The translations under genes and the position numbers were made by a program. From positions 1 through 51,759 of the forward strand of contig NZ_WOTH01000020.1 in the NCBI RefSeq assembly GCF_011516945.1: a stretch of DNA of 51,759 bases. Reading direction: 5' to 3'. Under the pieces are notes generated by a model. The model saw nothing but the letters and a program-made list of their open reading frames with translations. It was not told where the DNA came from and did not search any database. The DNA comes from Acetobacter estunensis (GTDB lineage: Bacteria > Pseudomonadota > Alphaproteobacteria > Acetobacterales > Acetobacteraceae). Shown piece after piece: positions 31,475 to 39,773 of the stretch (positions are counted from its first letter, which is position 1; each line of letters starts with the position of its first letter).

Positions 31475-31603
31475 GGAAATTCTCTCAGTCGCTGCTCGGC
31501 TCCGCAGGACACGGAACACAGTCGGTAGGGCTTATGCCATGCGTTTTGTGGTTTTTCCACCATTCACGTTAACGGAAGGTTTCAAACCTCTCATGTGCCG
31601 GTC

Positions 31604-32308
31604 TTAAAAAACAAAGGCGGGAGCCGGAGCAAAAGCGGGTAGAACCGGGGCTGCGGCATCAAAGAAGCGACGTATTGCCCATCCGTCTTCCTTGTCATGA
31701 TGGGCAAGAAAAGCGGACGACGTGCCATCTTCCGGCTGCAATACACCTGCTACGCGGCCTTGCGGAGCAAGTTGCGCAGCGCAGAAAGCGGGAATGTCAG
31801 GGACGGCGCCCTCAAAGAAAATAAGATCGAACGGAGCCTCGCCGGGGGCTCCCTCTGTAAGCGAGCCCTGACGCCACGCGACGGCTGGAGCGGCGTGGGC
31901 AGTGTAGAGTTGGCCGGCGGCAGCAAGCAGCGGATCGGATTCCAGAGCGGTGACCTGCGCTTCCAGCGCGGCCACCAGAGAAGCGAGATAGCCCATGCCC
32001 GCGCCTACAATCAGCACACGTTCTCCCGGTTCGATATGAGCCATCTGCGTCAGTCGGGCGAGAACCATGGGCTGGAGAAGAAAACGGCCATTTCCCAGTG
32101 GAAGTGAACGATCAGCATAGGCAAAGCGGCGTTGGTCTTCCGGCACCGCGAGTTCGCGTGGGAGTTCACGCATGGCGGCGACGATGCGTGGATCGTTCAC
32201 TTCGACAGGGCGGATCTGGTCATCGACCATGATCTGCCGGGCCTCCGCGAAATCGGCGGAAGTGGGAACGGAGAGGGAATTGGTCTGGGGCATCGTCTGG
32301 GTCCGCAT
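31604..32308 (-). CDS. pcm: Protein-L-isoaspartate O-methyltransferase-like protein
   Basis: 234 residues. A Rossmann-type SAM methyltransferase of the PCMT family, which repairs isoaspartyl residues. It shows ARQIMVDDQIRPVEVNDPRI and MRELPRELAVPEDQRRFAYA at the N-terminus, FLLQPMVLARLTQMA, the SAM motif VLIVGAGMG (98-106) and FDLIFFEGAVPDIP. In place of the canonical acidic residue after the SAM loop it has ALESD further on. Two in-frame ATG starts (32308 and 32293) are possible. It lies upstream of tolC as in many alphaproteobacteria, where it is annotated as a PCMT homologue whose exact substrate is not settled. Confidence 0.87.
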   Translation of the reverse strand: MRTQTMPQTNSLSVPTSADFAEARQIMVDDQIRPVEVNDPRIVAAMRELPRELAVPEDQRRFAYADRSLPLGNGRFLLQPMVLARLTQMAHIEPGERVLIVGAGMGYLASLVAALEAQVTALESDPLLAAAGQLYTAHAAPAVAWRQGSLTEGAPGEAPFDLIFFEGAVPDIPAFCAAQLAPQGRVAGVLQPEDGTSSAFLAHHDKEDGWAIRRFFDAAAPVLPAFAPAPAFVF

Positions 32309-32418
32309 AGCTGGTGAAGCCGCATCGCCGGAAGGGACGCGAGAGGTTCGGCGGACAGGATCGCAGCTTGAGGAAAAGCGTCAACCTGTGGATCGATAAG
32401 AGTTGCGCGAGCGGTGGC

Positions 32419-32447
32419 TTGACCTGAAAGAAAAGGCAGGCGATATG
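32419..32447 (+). promoter_or_regulatory. Promoter of tRNA-Cys
   Basis: TTGACC (32419-32424) and GATATG (32442-32447) are separated by exactly 17 bases and lie 17 bases before the mature tRNA start. A good sigma-70 match at the expected distance. Confidence 0.65.
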
Positions 32448-32464
32448 ACGCCCACTCCGGATGA

Positions 32465-32538
32465 GGTCCGGTGGCAGAATGGTGATGCAGCGGACTGCAA
32501 ATCCGCGTACGTGGGTTCGATTCCCGCCCGGACCTCCA
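32465..32538 (+). tRNA. tRNA-Cys (GCA)
   Basis: A 74-base tRNA with encoded CCA. Acceptor stem GGTCCGG (32465-32471) pairs fully with CCGGACC (32528-32534), then discriminator T73, typical of tRNA-Cys, and CCA. Anticodon stem GCGGA/TCCGC encloses loop CTGCAAA with anticodon GCA at 32497-32499. The T-loop is GTTCGATTC. It sits between pcm and glk (both minus) on the plus strand with its own promoter. Confidence 0.97.
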
Positions 32539-32568
32539 ATCTGGCCTTTATAGGCCGGAAATCTCCGA

Positions 32569-33549
32569 TCAGTTTTCCTGTGACAACTTGACCGCAAGTG
32601 CCGATGCCGCGCCGAACAGGCCCGGTTCGGGGTGATCGATCATGCGCACCGGTATGCGGCGCATCATGGATTCGAAGCGGCCCTTCGCGACGAAGCGGGC
32701 ACCGAAATCGGAGGTTGGCAGGATACTGGTCAGGCGTTTTCCTAAGCCTCCGGCGACGACCAGTCCTGTTGCACCATGCGCCAGAGCCATGTCGCCTGCA
32801 AACGAGCCCAGAGCCTGACAGAAACGTTCCATCCCATGAACCGCGATCCGGTCGTGGCCTTCCAGCGCCATGGTCCATATCTGCTTGTCCGAGAGGCTAC
32901 GTGGGGTTTCACCCATGTCGTCGGAAATCTGCGCGCAGATGGGAATGATTCCCGGTCCTGAAATGACCCGCTCTGCGGAAACGCGGCCATGAACCGCGCG
33001 CAGACGCTCCAGCAGCCGATCTTCAAACGTGTCGCAGGGTGCAAAACCAATATGTCCTCCCTCCGCTCCGCAGATCAGGGTCGGACCGTTTTCCTGCCGC
33101 ACGATTGCGGCTGTACCCAGACCGGTGCCCGGTCCAATGACAAGAATGGTTCCCACCATGGGGAGGGGGCGATCGGGTCCGCAAAGAGGTGGCAGATGAT
33201 CGGTGTCGAGACCGGCTACGGCGTGGGCGACGGCTTCGAAATCGTTCAGCAGGAGCGGAGGATCGATGTCGAGCTGGCCCGGAAGTTCGGCCCGCACAAG
33301 GCTCCATGGATTGTTGGCCATGATGAGCACTTCGCCACGCGCCGGGCAGGCCAGCGCAATCGAGGCCCGGTGCGGCAGAGGTTTTCCGATGTGACGTGCG
33401 AAGGCCGTCCAGGCATCCTGCAACGTCTCATGATCTGCCACAGCGACGGTGAAGGGGGTATCGAGTTGATGCACGCAGCCGTTTCCGACACGGGCAAGGG
33501 TAAAACGGGCATGGGTTCCGCCGATATCTGCGGCGATGATCTCCTGCAT
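32569..33549 (-). CDS. glk: Glucokinase
   Basis: An ATP-dependent glucokinase of the bacterial Glk family, 326 residues, phosphorylating glucose in the cytosol. Features are the phosphate-1 loop ADIGGTHARF (7-16), the catalytic Asp D103 in LLLNDFEAVAHAV, GPGTGLGTA, and GAEGGHIGFAP with the glucose-contacting Glu and the zinc-site-like His typical of the family. In acetic acid bacteria most glucose is oxidised in the periplasm, and Glk serves the cytosolic pentose phosphate route (family and organism knowledge). It is probably co-transcribed with the SDR gene upstream, 25 bases away. Confidence 0.93.
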   Translation of the reverse strand: MQEIIAADIGGTHARFTLARVGNGCVHQLDTPFTVAVADHETLQDAWTAFARHIGKPLPHRASIALACPARGEVLIMANNPWSLVRAELPGQLDIDPPLLLNDFEAVAHAVAGLDTDHLPPLCGPDRPLPMVGTILVIGPGTGLGTAAIVRQENGPTLICGAEGGHIGFAPCDTFEDRLLERLRAVHGRVSAERVISGPGIIPICAQISDDMGETPRSLSDKQIWTMALEGHDRIAVHGMERFCQALGSFAGDMALAHGATGLVVAGGLGKRLTSILPTSDFGARFVAKGRFESMMRRIPVRMIDHPEPGLFGAASALAVKLSQEN

Positions 33550-33574
33550 GGGTCCTGTTCTCCGATTGTCCGTG

Positions 33575-34435
33575 TCAGGCGGTCGGTTTCTGGTCGGCGT
33601 CGATCCGCGCCATGATGCGGTCCCGCAGGGGGCGTGGTGTCAGGCGGTCGATAAGCCGCAGAACGCGGAACGGCCATGGGAAGACACATTCCCCCTGATT
33701 GCGCGCAATGGCGGCCATGATGTGGCGTGCGGCGCGGGCGGGGGAGACCAGAAAAGGGCGCGGTCCGATGATTCGCTGGCTCATGGGGGTGTCCACGAAG
33801 CCGGGCGCGACAAGGGTAACGCGCACACCGAGTGGAGCAAGGGCGATGCGCGCTGAACTGGCGAACCGCGCCAGACCGGCTTTCGAGCCGCCATAGCCTG
33901 CGGCGAAGGGAAGGTCATGAAAGGCCGCAACCGAGCCGATAAGACAGATCGCACCGCCGTTCCGTGCCTGCATCCGCTCGGCGGCAGCCATGGTGAGGGC
34001 GGCGGGCGTTGCGTAATTGACCAGCGCGAGGCGCAGCACGTCTTCGGCCCTTTCTGTACGATCGGCCTGACGCTTCATGTCCGACAGACCGGCACAAAGA
34101 ATAACTGTGTCAAAAGGTGTCGAAGTGTCGTCCTCCCGGAAAGCGGTAATTGCGGCTTCTCCATCGGAAAGATCGAGTGCTCGCAGATGAGTGCGTGCTC
34201 CTCGTGCTTCGCAGGCCGCAGCCGTTGCCTGAAGCCGACTCTTGTCACGTCCCCAGAGTATCAGAGTGCAGCCGGGGCGGGCATAGCGCACGGCCAGTTC
34301 GTGTCCGATTCCCCCCGATGCTCCCGTGATGAGCACGCAGGCCGGAGTAACGCCGGCTGCATGACGGGGAGGGGGCGGAGGTCGGGATACGTTCCTGTTC
34401 ACGTTGGCAGCGGTGTCGTTCAACGGTATGTCCAT
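33575..34435 (-). CDS. Short-chain dehydrogenase/reductase
   Basis: A classical SDR, 286 residues from ATG 34435. Cofactor loop TGASGGIG (37-44), the catalytic Ser in LIGSVAAFHDLP, and the Y181-x-x-x-K185 pair (AGYGGSKAGL) are all intact, as is the PGFVDTPM segment after the active site. The C-terminus has a hydrophobic, basic tail (VFPWPFRVLRLIDRLTPRPL) like SDRs that act on membrane or lipid substrates. The substrate is unknown. It is divergent from the GNAT-like gene (63 bases between starts) and precedes glk on the same strand. The first 30 residues are Pro-rich and extra. Confidence 0.88.
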   Translation of the reverse strand: MDIPLNDTAANVNRNVSRPPPPPRHAAGVTPACVLITGASGGIGHELAVRYARPGCTLILWGRDKSRLQATAAACEARGARTHLRALDLSDGEAAITAFREDDTSTPFDTVILCAGLSDMKRQADRTERAEDVLRLALVNYATPAALTMAAAERMQARNGGAICLIGSVAAFHDLPFAAGYGGSKAGLARFASSARIALAPLGVRVTLVAPGFVDTPMSQRIIGPRPFLVSPARAARHIMAAIARNQGECVFPWPFRVLRLIDRLTPRPLRDRIMARIDADQKPTA

Positions 34436-34498
34436 CCCGGACCGCCCGGAGCGGTCAGTGTTTCGCGTGCGCGGCCGCGCGTTGTTAAGGGAGTGTTC

Positions 34499-35665
34499 AT
34501 GACCCAGCCAGCGCGCCTTGTCATTACCCCGGTGAACGGGTTTCGTCAGCTTTCGGACTTCATCCGGCTGCCGCGTCGCCTTTATGCGGGGATGGCGGGC
34601 TATATGCCGCCTCTCGACATGGAACAGCGTGCGCTGCTCGATCCGAAGCACTCCGGATTCTACAGTCATGGCGAGGGGCAGTATTTTCTGGCGATGCGCG
34701 ATGGCCGACCGGTGGGGCGTGTCTCCGCGCAGGTGGACAGGCTGATCGAGAAAACCTCTCCCGCGACGGGGCTAACGCCGACCACCGGCTTTTTCGGTGC
34801 GCTCGATGCGGTCGATCCATCGGTTGTGAAGCCCCTGCTCGACACGGCGGCGGCGTGGCTGAAAAGCCGTGGCATGACGAAGATGCTGGGTCCGTGGACC
34901 CTCAACAGCAATGGAGAATACGGCATCATGATCGAGGGGCAGCAGGCGCTGCCCATGGTGATGATGCCGTGGCATCCGCCCTATCTCGGGGCGGCTGTGG
35001 AGGCGGCCGATCTGGGAAAGACCATGGACGTTCTTTCCTACCAGATGGAGATGGGGCCAGAGGCGGAAGCTGCGCATATCGTTCCGCGCACGTTGCAGGT
35101 GGGGGAAGGCCGGCTGGGGGCGCTGTCGGTTCGTAAACTCGATCCGCGCAATGTCGAACGGGATGGAGAGATTCTGCGGTCTCTCTATAACGGTACGTGG
35201 CAGGACACCTGGGGTTTCATTCCCTACACCCATGAAGAAATGGCAGGCATGATCCGTGATATCCGCCCCATTCTGAAAGCCGAACATTTCGTGCTGGTCG
35301 AGCAGGAAGGCGCACCTGCTGGTGTAGCGCTTGTGGTGCCAAACGTCTTCGATGTGGCGGGTGACCTCGGTGGTGCGCCATCGCTTCTTGGCTGGGGAAA
35401 ACTGGGCGTGCGGCTCTTGCGCCACGAGTTTCACTCGGCCCGCGTGATCCTGCTGGGTGTGAGCCGCAAACTGGCGGGCACGGCTCTTGGGGCATTGCTG
35501 CCGGCGTTACTCATCCGCGAGTTGATGAACCGGGGGCATGAACTGCCCTATCGCCAGATCGAACTGGGGTGGGTTCTGGAGACCAACCTGCCGATGCGCC
35601 GTCTGATCGAGCGTATCGTGCCGGAACCCTGCAAGCGCCACCGGGTCTATTCGCGCGAACTCTGA
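34499..35665 (+). CDS. GNAT-like acyltransferase family protein, function unknown
   Basis: 388 residues. It resembles a widespread family of large hypothetical proteins with a GNAT fold: N-terminal FRQLSDFIRLPRRLYAGMAGYMPPLD, then LAMRDGRPVGRVSAQVDRL, FFGALDAVDPSVVKPLLDTA, WLKSRGMTKMLGPWTLNSN and the MMPWHPPYLG motif, with a second GNAT-like half (FVLVEQEGAPAGVALVVPNV) and a C-terminal MNRGHELPYRQIELGWVLET. The start is ATG 34499 with AAGGGAG upstream. Such proteins are often found near lipid biosynthesis genes (my recollection), which suits the divergent SDR. Substrate and reaction are not known. Confidence 0.75.
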   Translation: MTQPARLVITPVNGFRQLSDFIRLPRRLYAGMAGYMPPLDMEQRALLDPKHSGFYSHGEGQYFLAMRDGRPVGRVSAQVDRLIEKTSPATGLTPTTGFFGALDAVDPSVVKPLLDTAAAWLKSRGMTKMLGPWTLNSNGEYGIMIEGQQALPMVMMPWHPPYLGAAVEAADLGKTMDVLSYQMEMGPEAEAAHIVPRTLQVGEGRLGALSVRKLDPRNVERDGEILRSLYNGTWQDTWGFIPYTHEEMAGMIRDIRPILKAEHFVLVEQEGAPAGVALVVPNVFDVAGDLGGAPSLLGWGKLGVRLLRHEFHSARVILLGVSRKLAGTALGALLPALLIRELMNRGHELPYRQIELGWVLETNLPMRRLIERIVPEPCKRHRVYSREL

Positions 35666-35830
35666 GGCCCGATTCGTCGAGGGAACACGTTTTCATGACG
35701 TGTCCGCAGGGCATGTCTCATGTCGTTTCCCTGCATGGTTCGCCACGCTTTGTTATTTGAAATCCGGGGCTTTTCGGCCGATTGGATATGACTGCAGCGG
35801 CGTTGCGAACAATCAGGATCGGGCAGCGGA

Positions 35831-37927
35831 GTGGGAGCGGGCGACAGCACATCGGCACAGGCAGGGTGGTCGTTTCGCAAACTGATCTGGATGCCTCGCT
35901 TCAAAGGCGGTTTTTTCCCGCCGGGCTGGTTCATGTTCTGCATGCGGACATGGATGGCGGTGGTCATCGCTTTGTTCGCGGCCTTCTGGCTCCAGATTTC
36001 CTCGCCCGGATCGGCTGCGGTGACCGTCATGATCCTCGCCCAGCCTTTGCGCGGACAGATGCTCTCCAAGGCGCTGTATCGTCTGGCGGGAACGTTTGTC
36101 GGCGCTTTTGTGGCGCTCTTTCTTGTCTCCTGCTTCAGTCAGGATCGGGCGATGCTGCTGGGCGGCGTCGCGCTGTGGCTGTCGCTGTGCTGCATCATGG
36201 GCACGCTCGAGCGCGATTTCCGCGCTTATGCCGCGATGCTGGCGGGCTACACCGTCGCCCTGATCGCCATCGGCTGCATCGACGCTCCCGAGACGGCCTA
36301 TGATGTTACCGTCAATCGTGTCTCGGCCATTATCATCGGCATTGCGGCTACAGCGGCGGTGAATGATGTGTTCGGCTCTCCCACGGCATGGGCGCGTCTG
36401 TGCGCGGGTCTCGACACGGTTTCGGAGATGGTGGCGCGGATTGCGCGCGATGCTGTGGCGGGACATTCGGTTCCGGATGCGGCGGCCTGTGCGGGCATTG
36501 CCGGGCAGATCATGGCGCTGACTTCACAGGTGTCGTTTGCACGAACGGAGATTGCGGACGGTCATCTCCGCATGACAGGCGTGCGCTCGGCCATGGTGGC
36601 CATGCTGGAAATGCTCAATTGCAGCCGCGCCATTGCCATGGCGCTGGAACGCGGACTCATTTCCGATGAAGTGGTGCAACGCGCTCGTAAGGCGTTCGGT
36701 GCTGGCACGGCCGATACGCCGAAAGAGGCGGTCGAGGATCTGGAGCAGCTTGCCCGTGAGACCCATAAGGACGCGGCGGGCAATGACACGCGCCTTACGC
36801 TGGAAGAGGCGTGGTTTGTGGAGCGCACCATGGCGCTACTGTCTTACTGGCGCTGGACGCAGGACGGCCTCGACTGCGTTCACAATGGTGGCCATGCGCG
36901 CACGCAGGCACCCGAGATGCGCATCGTGGCCCATCAGGACATCATCCTCGCTCTGCTGAACGGGTTGCGCGTGTTGATCGGTTTTTCGATGACGGCGGGT
37001 CTGTGCATCCTTTCGGGGCTGCCCCAGAGCTTTTCCGCTCTTTCGCAGACAGCCATTGTGCTGACACTGGCCGCCACGACCTACAATGTGCGGGCCTTCG
37101 GAATGGGAGCGCTGATTGGCCTGCCGCTGGCTATCATCACGGCCGCAATCCTGAATTTCGGTATTCTGCCGCACGGCTCGGACATGGTGTTTTATTCCGT
37201 GATGGTGCTGCCGGTGATCTTCGGTGGCTGCCTGCTGCTGCTCAACCCCAAGACGGCGGCCGTAGGCTTCAACGCGGGTGTGTTCTTTTTCGTCATTCTG
37301 GGTGTGGCGAACGAGCAGAGCTACGATCCGGTCGTCTTCATCAACCGTGATGAGCAGTATCTCTTCGCGGGAATATTGATCTTTATCTCGCTCACGCTGC
37401 TCATGCCGCCTTCCGCCCGCACGCGACGCTTTCGCGTGGCGATGGCCATTGGCCACGATCTGCGTCGCCAGTTCGAGGGGCACGGAGAGCAGGCGGGTTC
37501 AGCACTTATCAGCCGTCACTATGATCGCCTGACCAAGGTACGCCTGTGGAACAGCTATCTTGCCGCCAACAAGGCACGGGATCGGGTGTTTGCGCGGCTG
37601 GCCAGTCTGGACGACATGGGGGCGGCGCTCGCGCGTGCCCGGCGGCATCTGGAGCGTGCGGCCACCATTCCGGAGGTGAGGGCGGAAGCGGAGGCGGCGC
37701 TCCGGGCGTCCATCGTCTATAATGTCAATTCCGCCGTCAGCCGCATGTCGCTTCATGGACGCCGCCTGCTGGAACTGTCCATCAACCTGCCACATGGCGA
37801 GATGGCGACGGTGCTGGGCGCCGTTTCCGGCATGGCGGGCGCGATCCGGCTTTTGGAGCAGAACCGCTCCGCCATTGAGCTTTATGACCTGTTGCCCGTC
37901 CCGAAGATGCAGTGGAGAGCGCTGTGA
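35831..37927 (+). CDS. FUSC-family aromatic-acid/toxicant efflux permease
   Basis: 698 residues with two hydrophobic blocks separated by a soluble, helical stretch: membrane spans at about 35-180, a cytoplasmic region, then spans at about 375-520 and a C-terminal cytoplasmic domain. This is the FUSC/AaeB/YccS layout. Conserved features are the N-terminal FCMRTWMAVVIALFAAFWLQ and LAQPLRGQMLSKALYRLAGT. AaeB-type permeases export hydroxylated aromatic acids with an HlyD-type adaptor. A GTG start (35831) is used; ATG 35891 just before the first span is an alternative. The stop overlaps the next start (GTGA), and an adaptor gene follows, giving an AaeB-X-A-like operon. Confidence 0.87.
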   Translation: MGAGDSTSAQAGWSFRKLIWMPRFKGGFFPPGWFMFCMRTWMAVVIALFAAFWLQISSPGSAAVTVMILAQPLRGQMLSKALYRLAGTFVGAFVALFLVSCFSQDRAMLLGGVALWLSLCCIMGTLERDFRAYAAMLAGYTVALIAIGCIDAPETAYDVTVNRVSAIIIGIAATAAVNDVFGSPTAWARLCAGLDTVSEMVARIARDAVAGHSVPDAAACAGIAGQIMALTSQVSFARTEIADGHLRMTGVRSAMVAMLEMLNCSRAIAMALERGLISDEVVQRARKAFGAGTADTPKEAVEDLEQLARETHKDAAGNDTRLTLEEAWFVERTMALLSYWRWTQDGLDCVHNGGHARTQAPEMRIVAHQDIILALLNGLRVLIGFSMTAGLCILSGLPQSFSALSQTAIVLTLAATTYNVRAFGMGALIGLPLAIITAAILNFGILPHGSDMVFYSVMVLPVIFGGCLLLLNPKTAAVGFNAGVFFFVILGVANEQSYDPVVFINRDEQYLFAGILIFISLTLLMPPSARTRRFRVAMAIGHDLRRQFEGHGEQAGSALISRHYDRLTKVRLWNSYLAANKARDRVFARLASLDDMGAALARARRHLERAATIPEVRAEAEAALRASIVYNVNSAVSRMSLHGRRLLELSINLPHGEMATVLGAVSGMAGAIRLLEQNRSAIELYDLLPVPKMQWRAL

Positions 37928-38130
37928 GGTTCGAGCTTCTTCCGGTCATCAATGTCGGCGGCCTGCTGATGTCGTCGTTTCTGGTTCATGTGGGGCTGGC
38001 GCTCATCACCATGCTTTTCGTCAAGCCTTTCCTGACGTGGTCGCGGTTGGACCGGTTCCTGTGGGACGTGCCGCTGGCCGAATTCGGGATGCTCATCATT
38101 TTCACCGGGGTCTACACGATCCTGCTCTGA
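37924..38130 (+). CDS. DUF1656 (AaeX-like) small membrane protein
   Basis: 68 residues with two membrane helices (GGLLMSSFLVHVGLALITMLF and AEFGMLIIFTGVYTILL) around a basic loop. DUF1656 proteins always sit between a FUSC permease and an HlyD-type adaptor, as here. GTG 37924 is chosen: it overlaps the FUSC stop (GTGA) and has GGAGAG upstream; ATG 37912 without a ribosome site would add four residues. Probably a small accessory subunit; its biochemical role is not known. Confidence 0.85.
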   Translation: MRFELLPVINVGGLLMSSFLVHVGLALITMLFVKPFLTWSRLDRFLWDVPLAEFGMLIIFTGVYTILL

Positions 38131-38250
38131 CACGCGGACCGCGCGGGGCCTGATGCCTGAGCGGGGAGAAAGGAACCGAGGTTCATGAAACGACACGCAC
38201 CCTTTGCCGGACGTCAGGCAGACGCCATGCCGGTTGGACGTGTCATGAAC

Positions 38251-38256
38251 AGGAGG
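38251..38256 (+). promoter_or_regulatory. Strong ribosome site setting the HlyD-type GTG start
   Basis: AGGAGG lies seven bases before GTG 38264 and fixes that non-ATG start. A 28-codon open frame (38185-38271), itself with GAGG upstream, ends across this start codon and could act as a leader peptide. Confidence 0.7.
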
Positions 38257-38263
38257 ACAGTAC

Positions 38264-39223
38264 GTGTTTGAAAAGGCGCGGCGCGTTCTCCAGTTCACCA
38301 CGACGGGCGTTATTCTCATCATCGCCGCGATCGTCGCGTTTGTGCTGTGGGATTATTATACGGCGGCCCCGTGGACCCGGAACGGGCAGGTCCGTGTGCA
38401 GACCGTCAACATCGCGCCGCGTGTGACGGGGCAGATTCTCGCTTTGCATGTGCATGACAACCAGTTCGTACATGCGGGCGATGTGCTTTATGACATTGAT
38501 CCCTTCGATTTCCGGGTTGCGGTGGCTGTGGCGCAGGCTGTGGCGGACCAACGGCGAGCGGACATGGAACTCAAGGCCGCCCAGCAGGGACGGCGCGACC
38601 GTCTGACAGATGCCGCGGCTTCTCGCGAAGAAAAACAGGTCTATGAGGCGACGGCGGCTGTCTCGCGTGCGCAATACGCGCAGGCGTTGGCCAATCTGTC
38701 GCAGGCCAAGATCAATCTTGAGCGTACACATGTGCGTAGCACCGTGACCGGGCCGGTTAACAATCTCATCATGCGGGTGGGTGATTTTGCCACGGCGGGC
38801 AAGACCAACATCACGGTGATCGATCAGAGTTCGTACTGGGTGGATGGTTATTTCGAGGAAACCAAGATTGGCTCCATCAATATCGGCGATCCGGTGCGTA
38901 TCGATCTGATGGGTTTTCATGAGCCGCTGTCAGGCCATGTGGTCAGCATCACACGGGGTATCGCGACCCCCAATGCCAACACGGGTGTGCAAGGGCTGCC
39001 CACGGTGGATCCCGTCTATACCTGGGTCCGTCTTGCCCAGCGTATTCCGGTGCGGGTGCAGATTGATCATGTGCCGGACAGTGTGACGATGGCGGCGGGC
39101 ATGACAGCGACGGTCACGGTCGTGGGCAGCAAGGGCCATCGCGCGCATGACTCGCTGCAGGATGCGTTTGAGCGTCTGCATGACACGATGTTTGGAATTG
39201 GAGCGGGAACACGGCGGCAATAA
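38264..39223 (+). CDS. HlyD/EmrA-family periplasmic adaptor (AaeA-like)
   Basis: 319 residues. One N-terminal membrane helix (about 10-32) is followed by the adaptor layout: the first biotinyl-lipoyl half (VNIAPRVTGQILALHVHDNQFVHAG), a helical hairpin (about 85-155), the second lipoyl half (VRSTVTGPVNNLIMRVGDF) and a beta-barrel ending in VPVRVQIDH-like VRVQIDHVPDS. These proteins bridge an inner-membrane pump and a TolC channel. It is the third gene of the FUSC-DUF1656-adaptor unit; the tolC gene at 30026-31474 could supply the outer part. The GTG start is set by the AGGAGG site. Confidence 0.9.
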   Translation: MFEKARRVLQFTTTGVILIIAAIVAFVLWDYYTAAPWTRNGQVRVQTVNIAPRVTGQILALHVHDNQFVHAGDVLYDIDPFDFRVAVAVAQAVADQRRADMELKAAQQGRRDRLTDAAASREEKQVYEATAAVSRAQYAQALANLSQAKINLERTHVRSTVTGPVNNLIMRVGDFATAGKTNITVIDQSSYWVDGYFEETKIGSINIGDPVRIDLMGFHEPLSGHVVSITRGIATPNANTGVQGLPTVDPVYTWVRLAQRIPVRVQIDHVPDSVTMAAGMTATVTVVGSKGHRAHDSLQDAFERLHDTMFGIGAGTRRQ

Positions 39224-39294
39224 AGCAGATGAGAGTGGCGGTTCCGTCTCTCTCCGTTTAAGGTTGCAGACAAAGACTTCGGGAGAAGAGCGGC

Positions 39295-39699
39295 GTGCAG
39301 TGCAGGCGCTGGAGACAGGGGGGATGGATGCTGGCGTGCCTGCTTGTGCAGGCGGCTCTGGTTCTGTCCGTTTTTGCTCCGGTGCGCGCTCTGGCGATGT
39401 ACGATGTCCCGCAGCAGCCTGCACCGATGCATCATGCCCATCACGACATGATCATGACGGAGTGCGGGAAGACGCAGACGGCCTGTGCGGACCCGAAGAT
39501 ACAGGTCCGGCATCATTCTGCGACGGAGGCCTGTTGTCTGACGGGGACGTGTGTTCTGTCGCCTTTGCCGGAAAGAGTCGGCCCTAAATGGATTGTGCCG
39601 CGTCTGGCGGCTCTCGCACGGTATGGTGTTTTTCATACGGTGCCGCGGGATGGACGCACGCCTGCGCCGGATTCTCCTCCTCCCAGATTCCTGGTGTGA
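39295..39699 (+). CDS. Small secreted Cys/His/Met-rich protein next to copA
   Basis: 134 residues; not firmly recognised. It resembles small copper-associated proteins of the DUF2946 sort. It has a basic N-terminus and a hydrophobic signal segment (about 12-33), then a His/Met cluster (MHHAHHDMIM) and four or five Cys (ECGKTQTAC, EACCLTGTC), which fit copper binding in the periplasm. The GTG at 39295 gives the signal peptide its basic start; ATG 39328 with AGGGGG upstream is an alternative but lacks positive charge. Directly upstream of copA in the same direction, so a copper-handling role is inferred. Confidence 0.6.
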   Translation: MQCRRWRQGGWMLACLLVQAALVLSVFAPVRALAMYDVPQQPAPMHHAHHDMIMTECGKTQTACADPKIQVRHHSATEACCLTGTCVLSPLPERVGPKWIVPRLAALARYGVFHTVPRDGRTPAPDSPPPRFLV

Positions 39700-39703
39700 C
39701 GTC

Positions 39704-39744
39704 GGGGACAAAGTCCCTCTAGCGACAGACGTATGAATGTCTGT
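39704..39744. promoter_or_regulatory. Two inverted repeats upstream of copA
   Basis: GGGAC-AAA-GTCCC (39705-39717) and ACAGAC-8 bases-GTCTGT (39725-39744) lie in the 74-base gap before copA (39774). The second has the spacing of a dimeric regulator site. Either may be an operator or a leader hairpin; which one cannot be decided here. Confidence 0.35.
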
Positions 39745-39773
39745 GCCGTACACATTTTCCAGGATGATCTGTC

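Noticed and set aside
32391..32400. DnaA-box-like TGTGGATCGATAA
   Set aside because: Two extra bases break the TGTGGATAA consensus, only one copy is present, and no origin genes are nearby.
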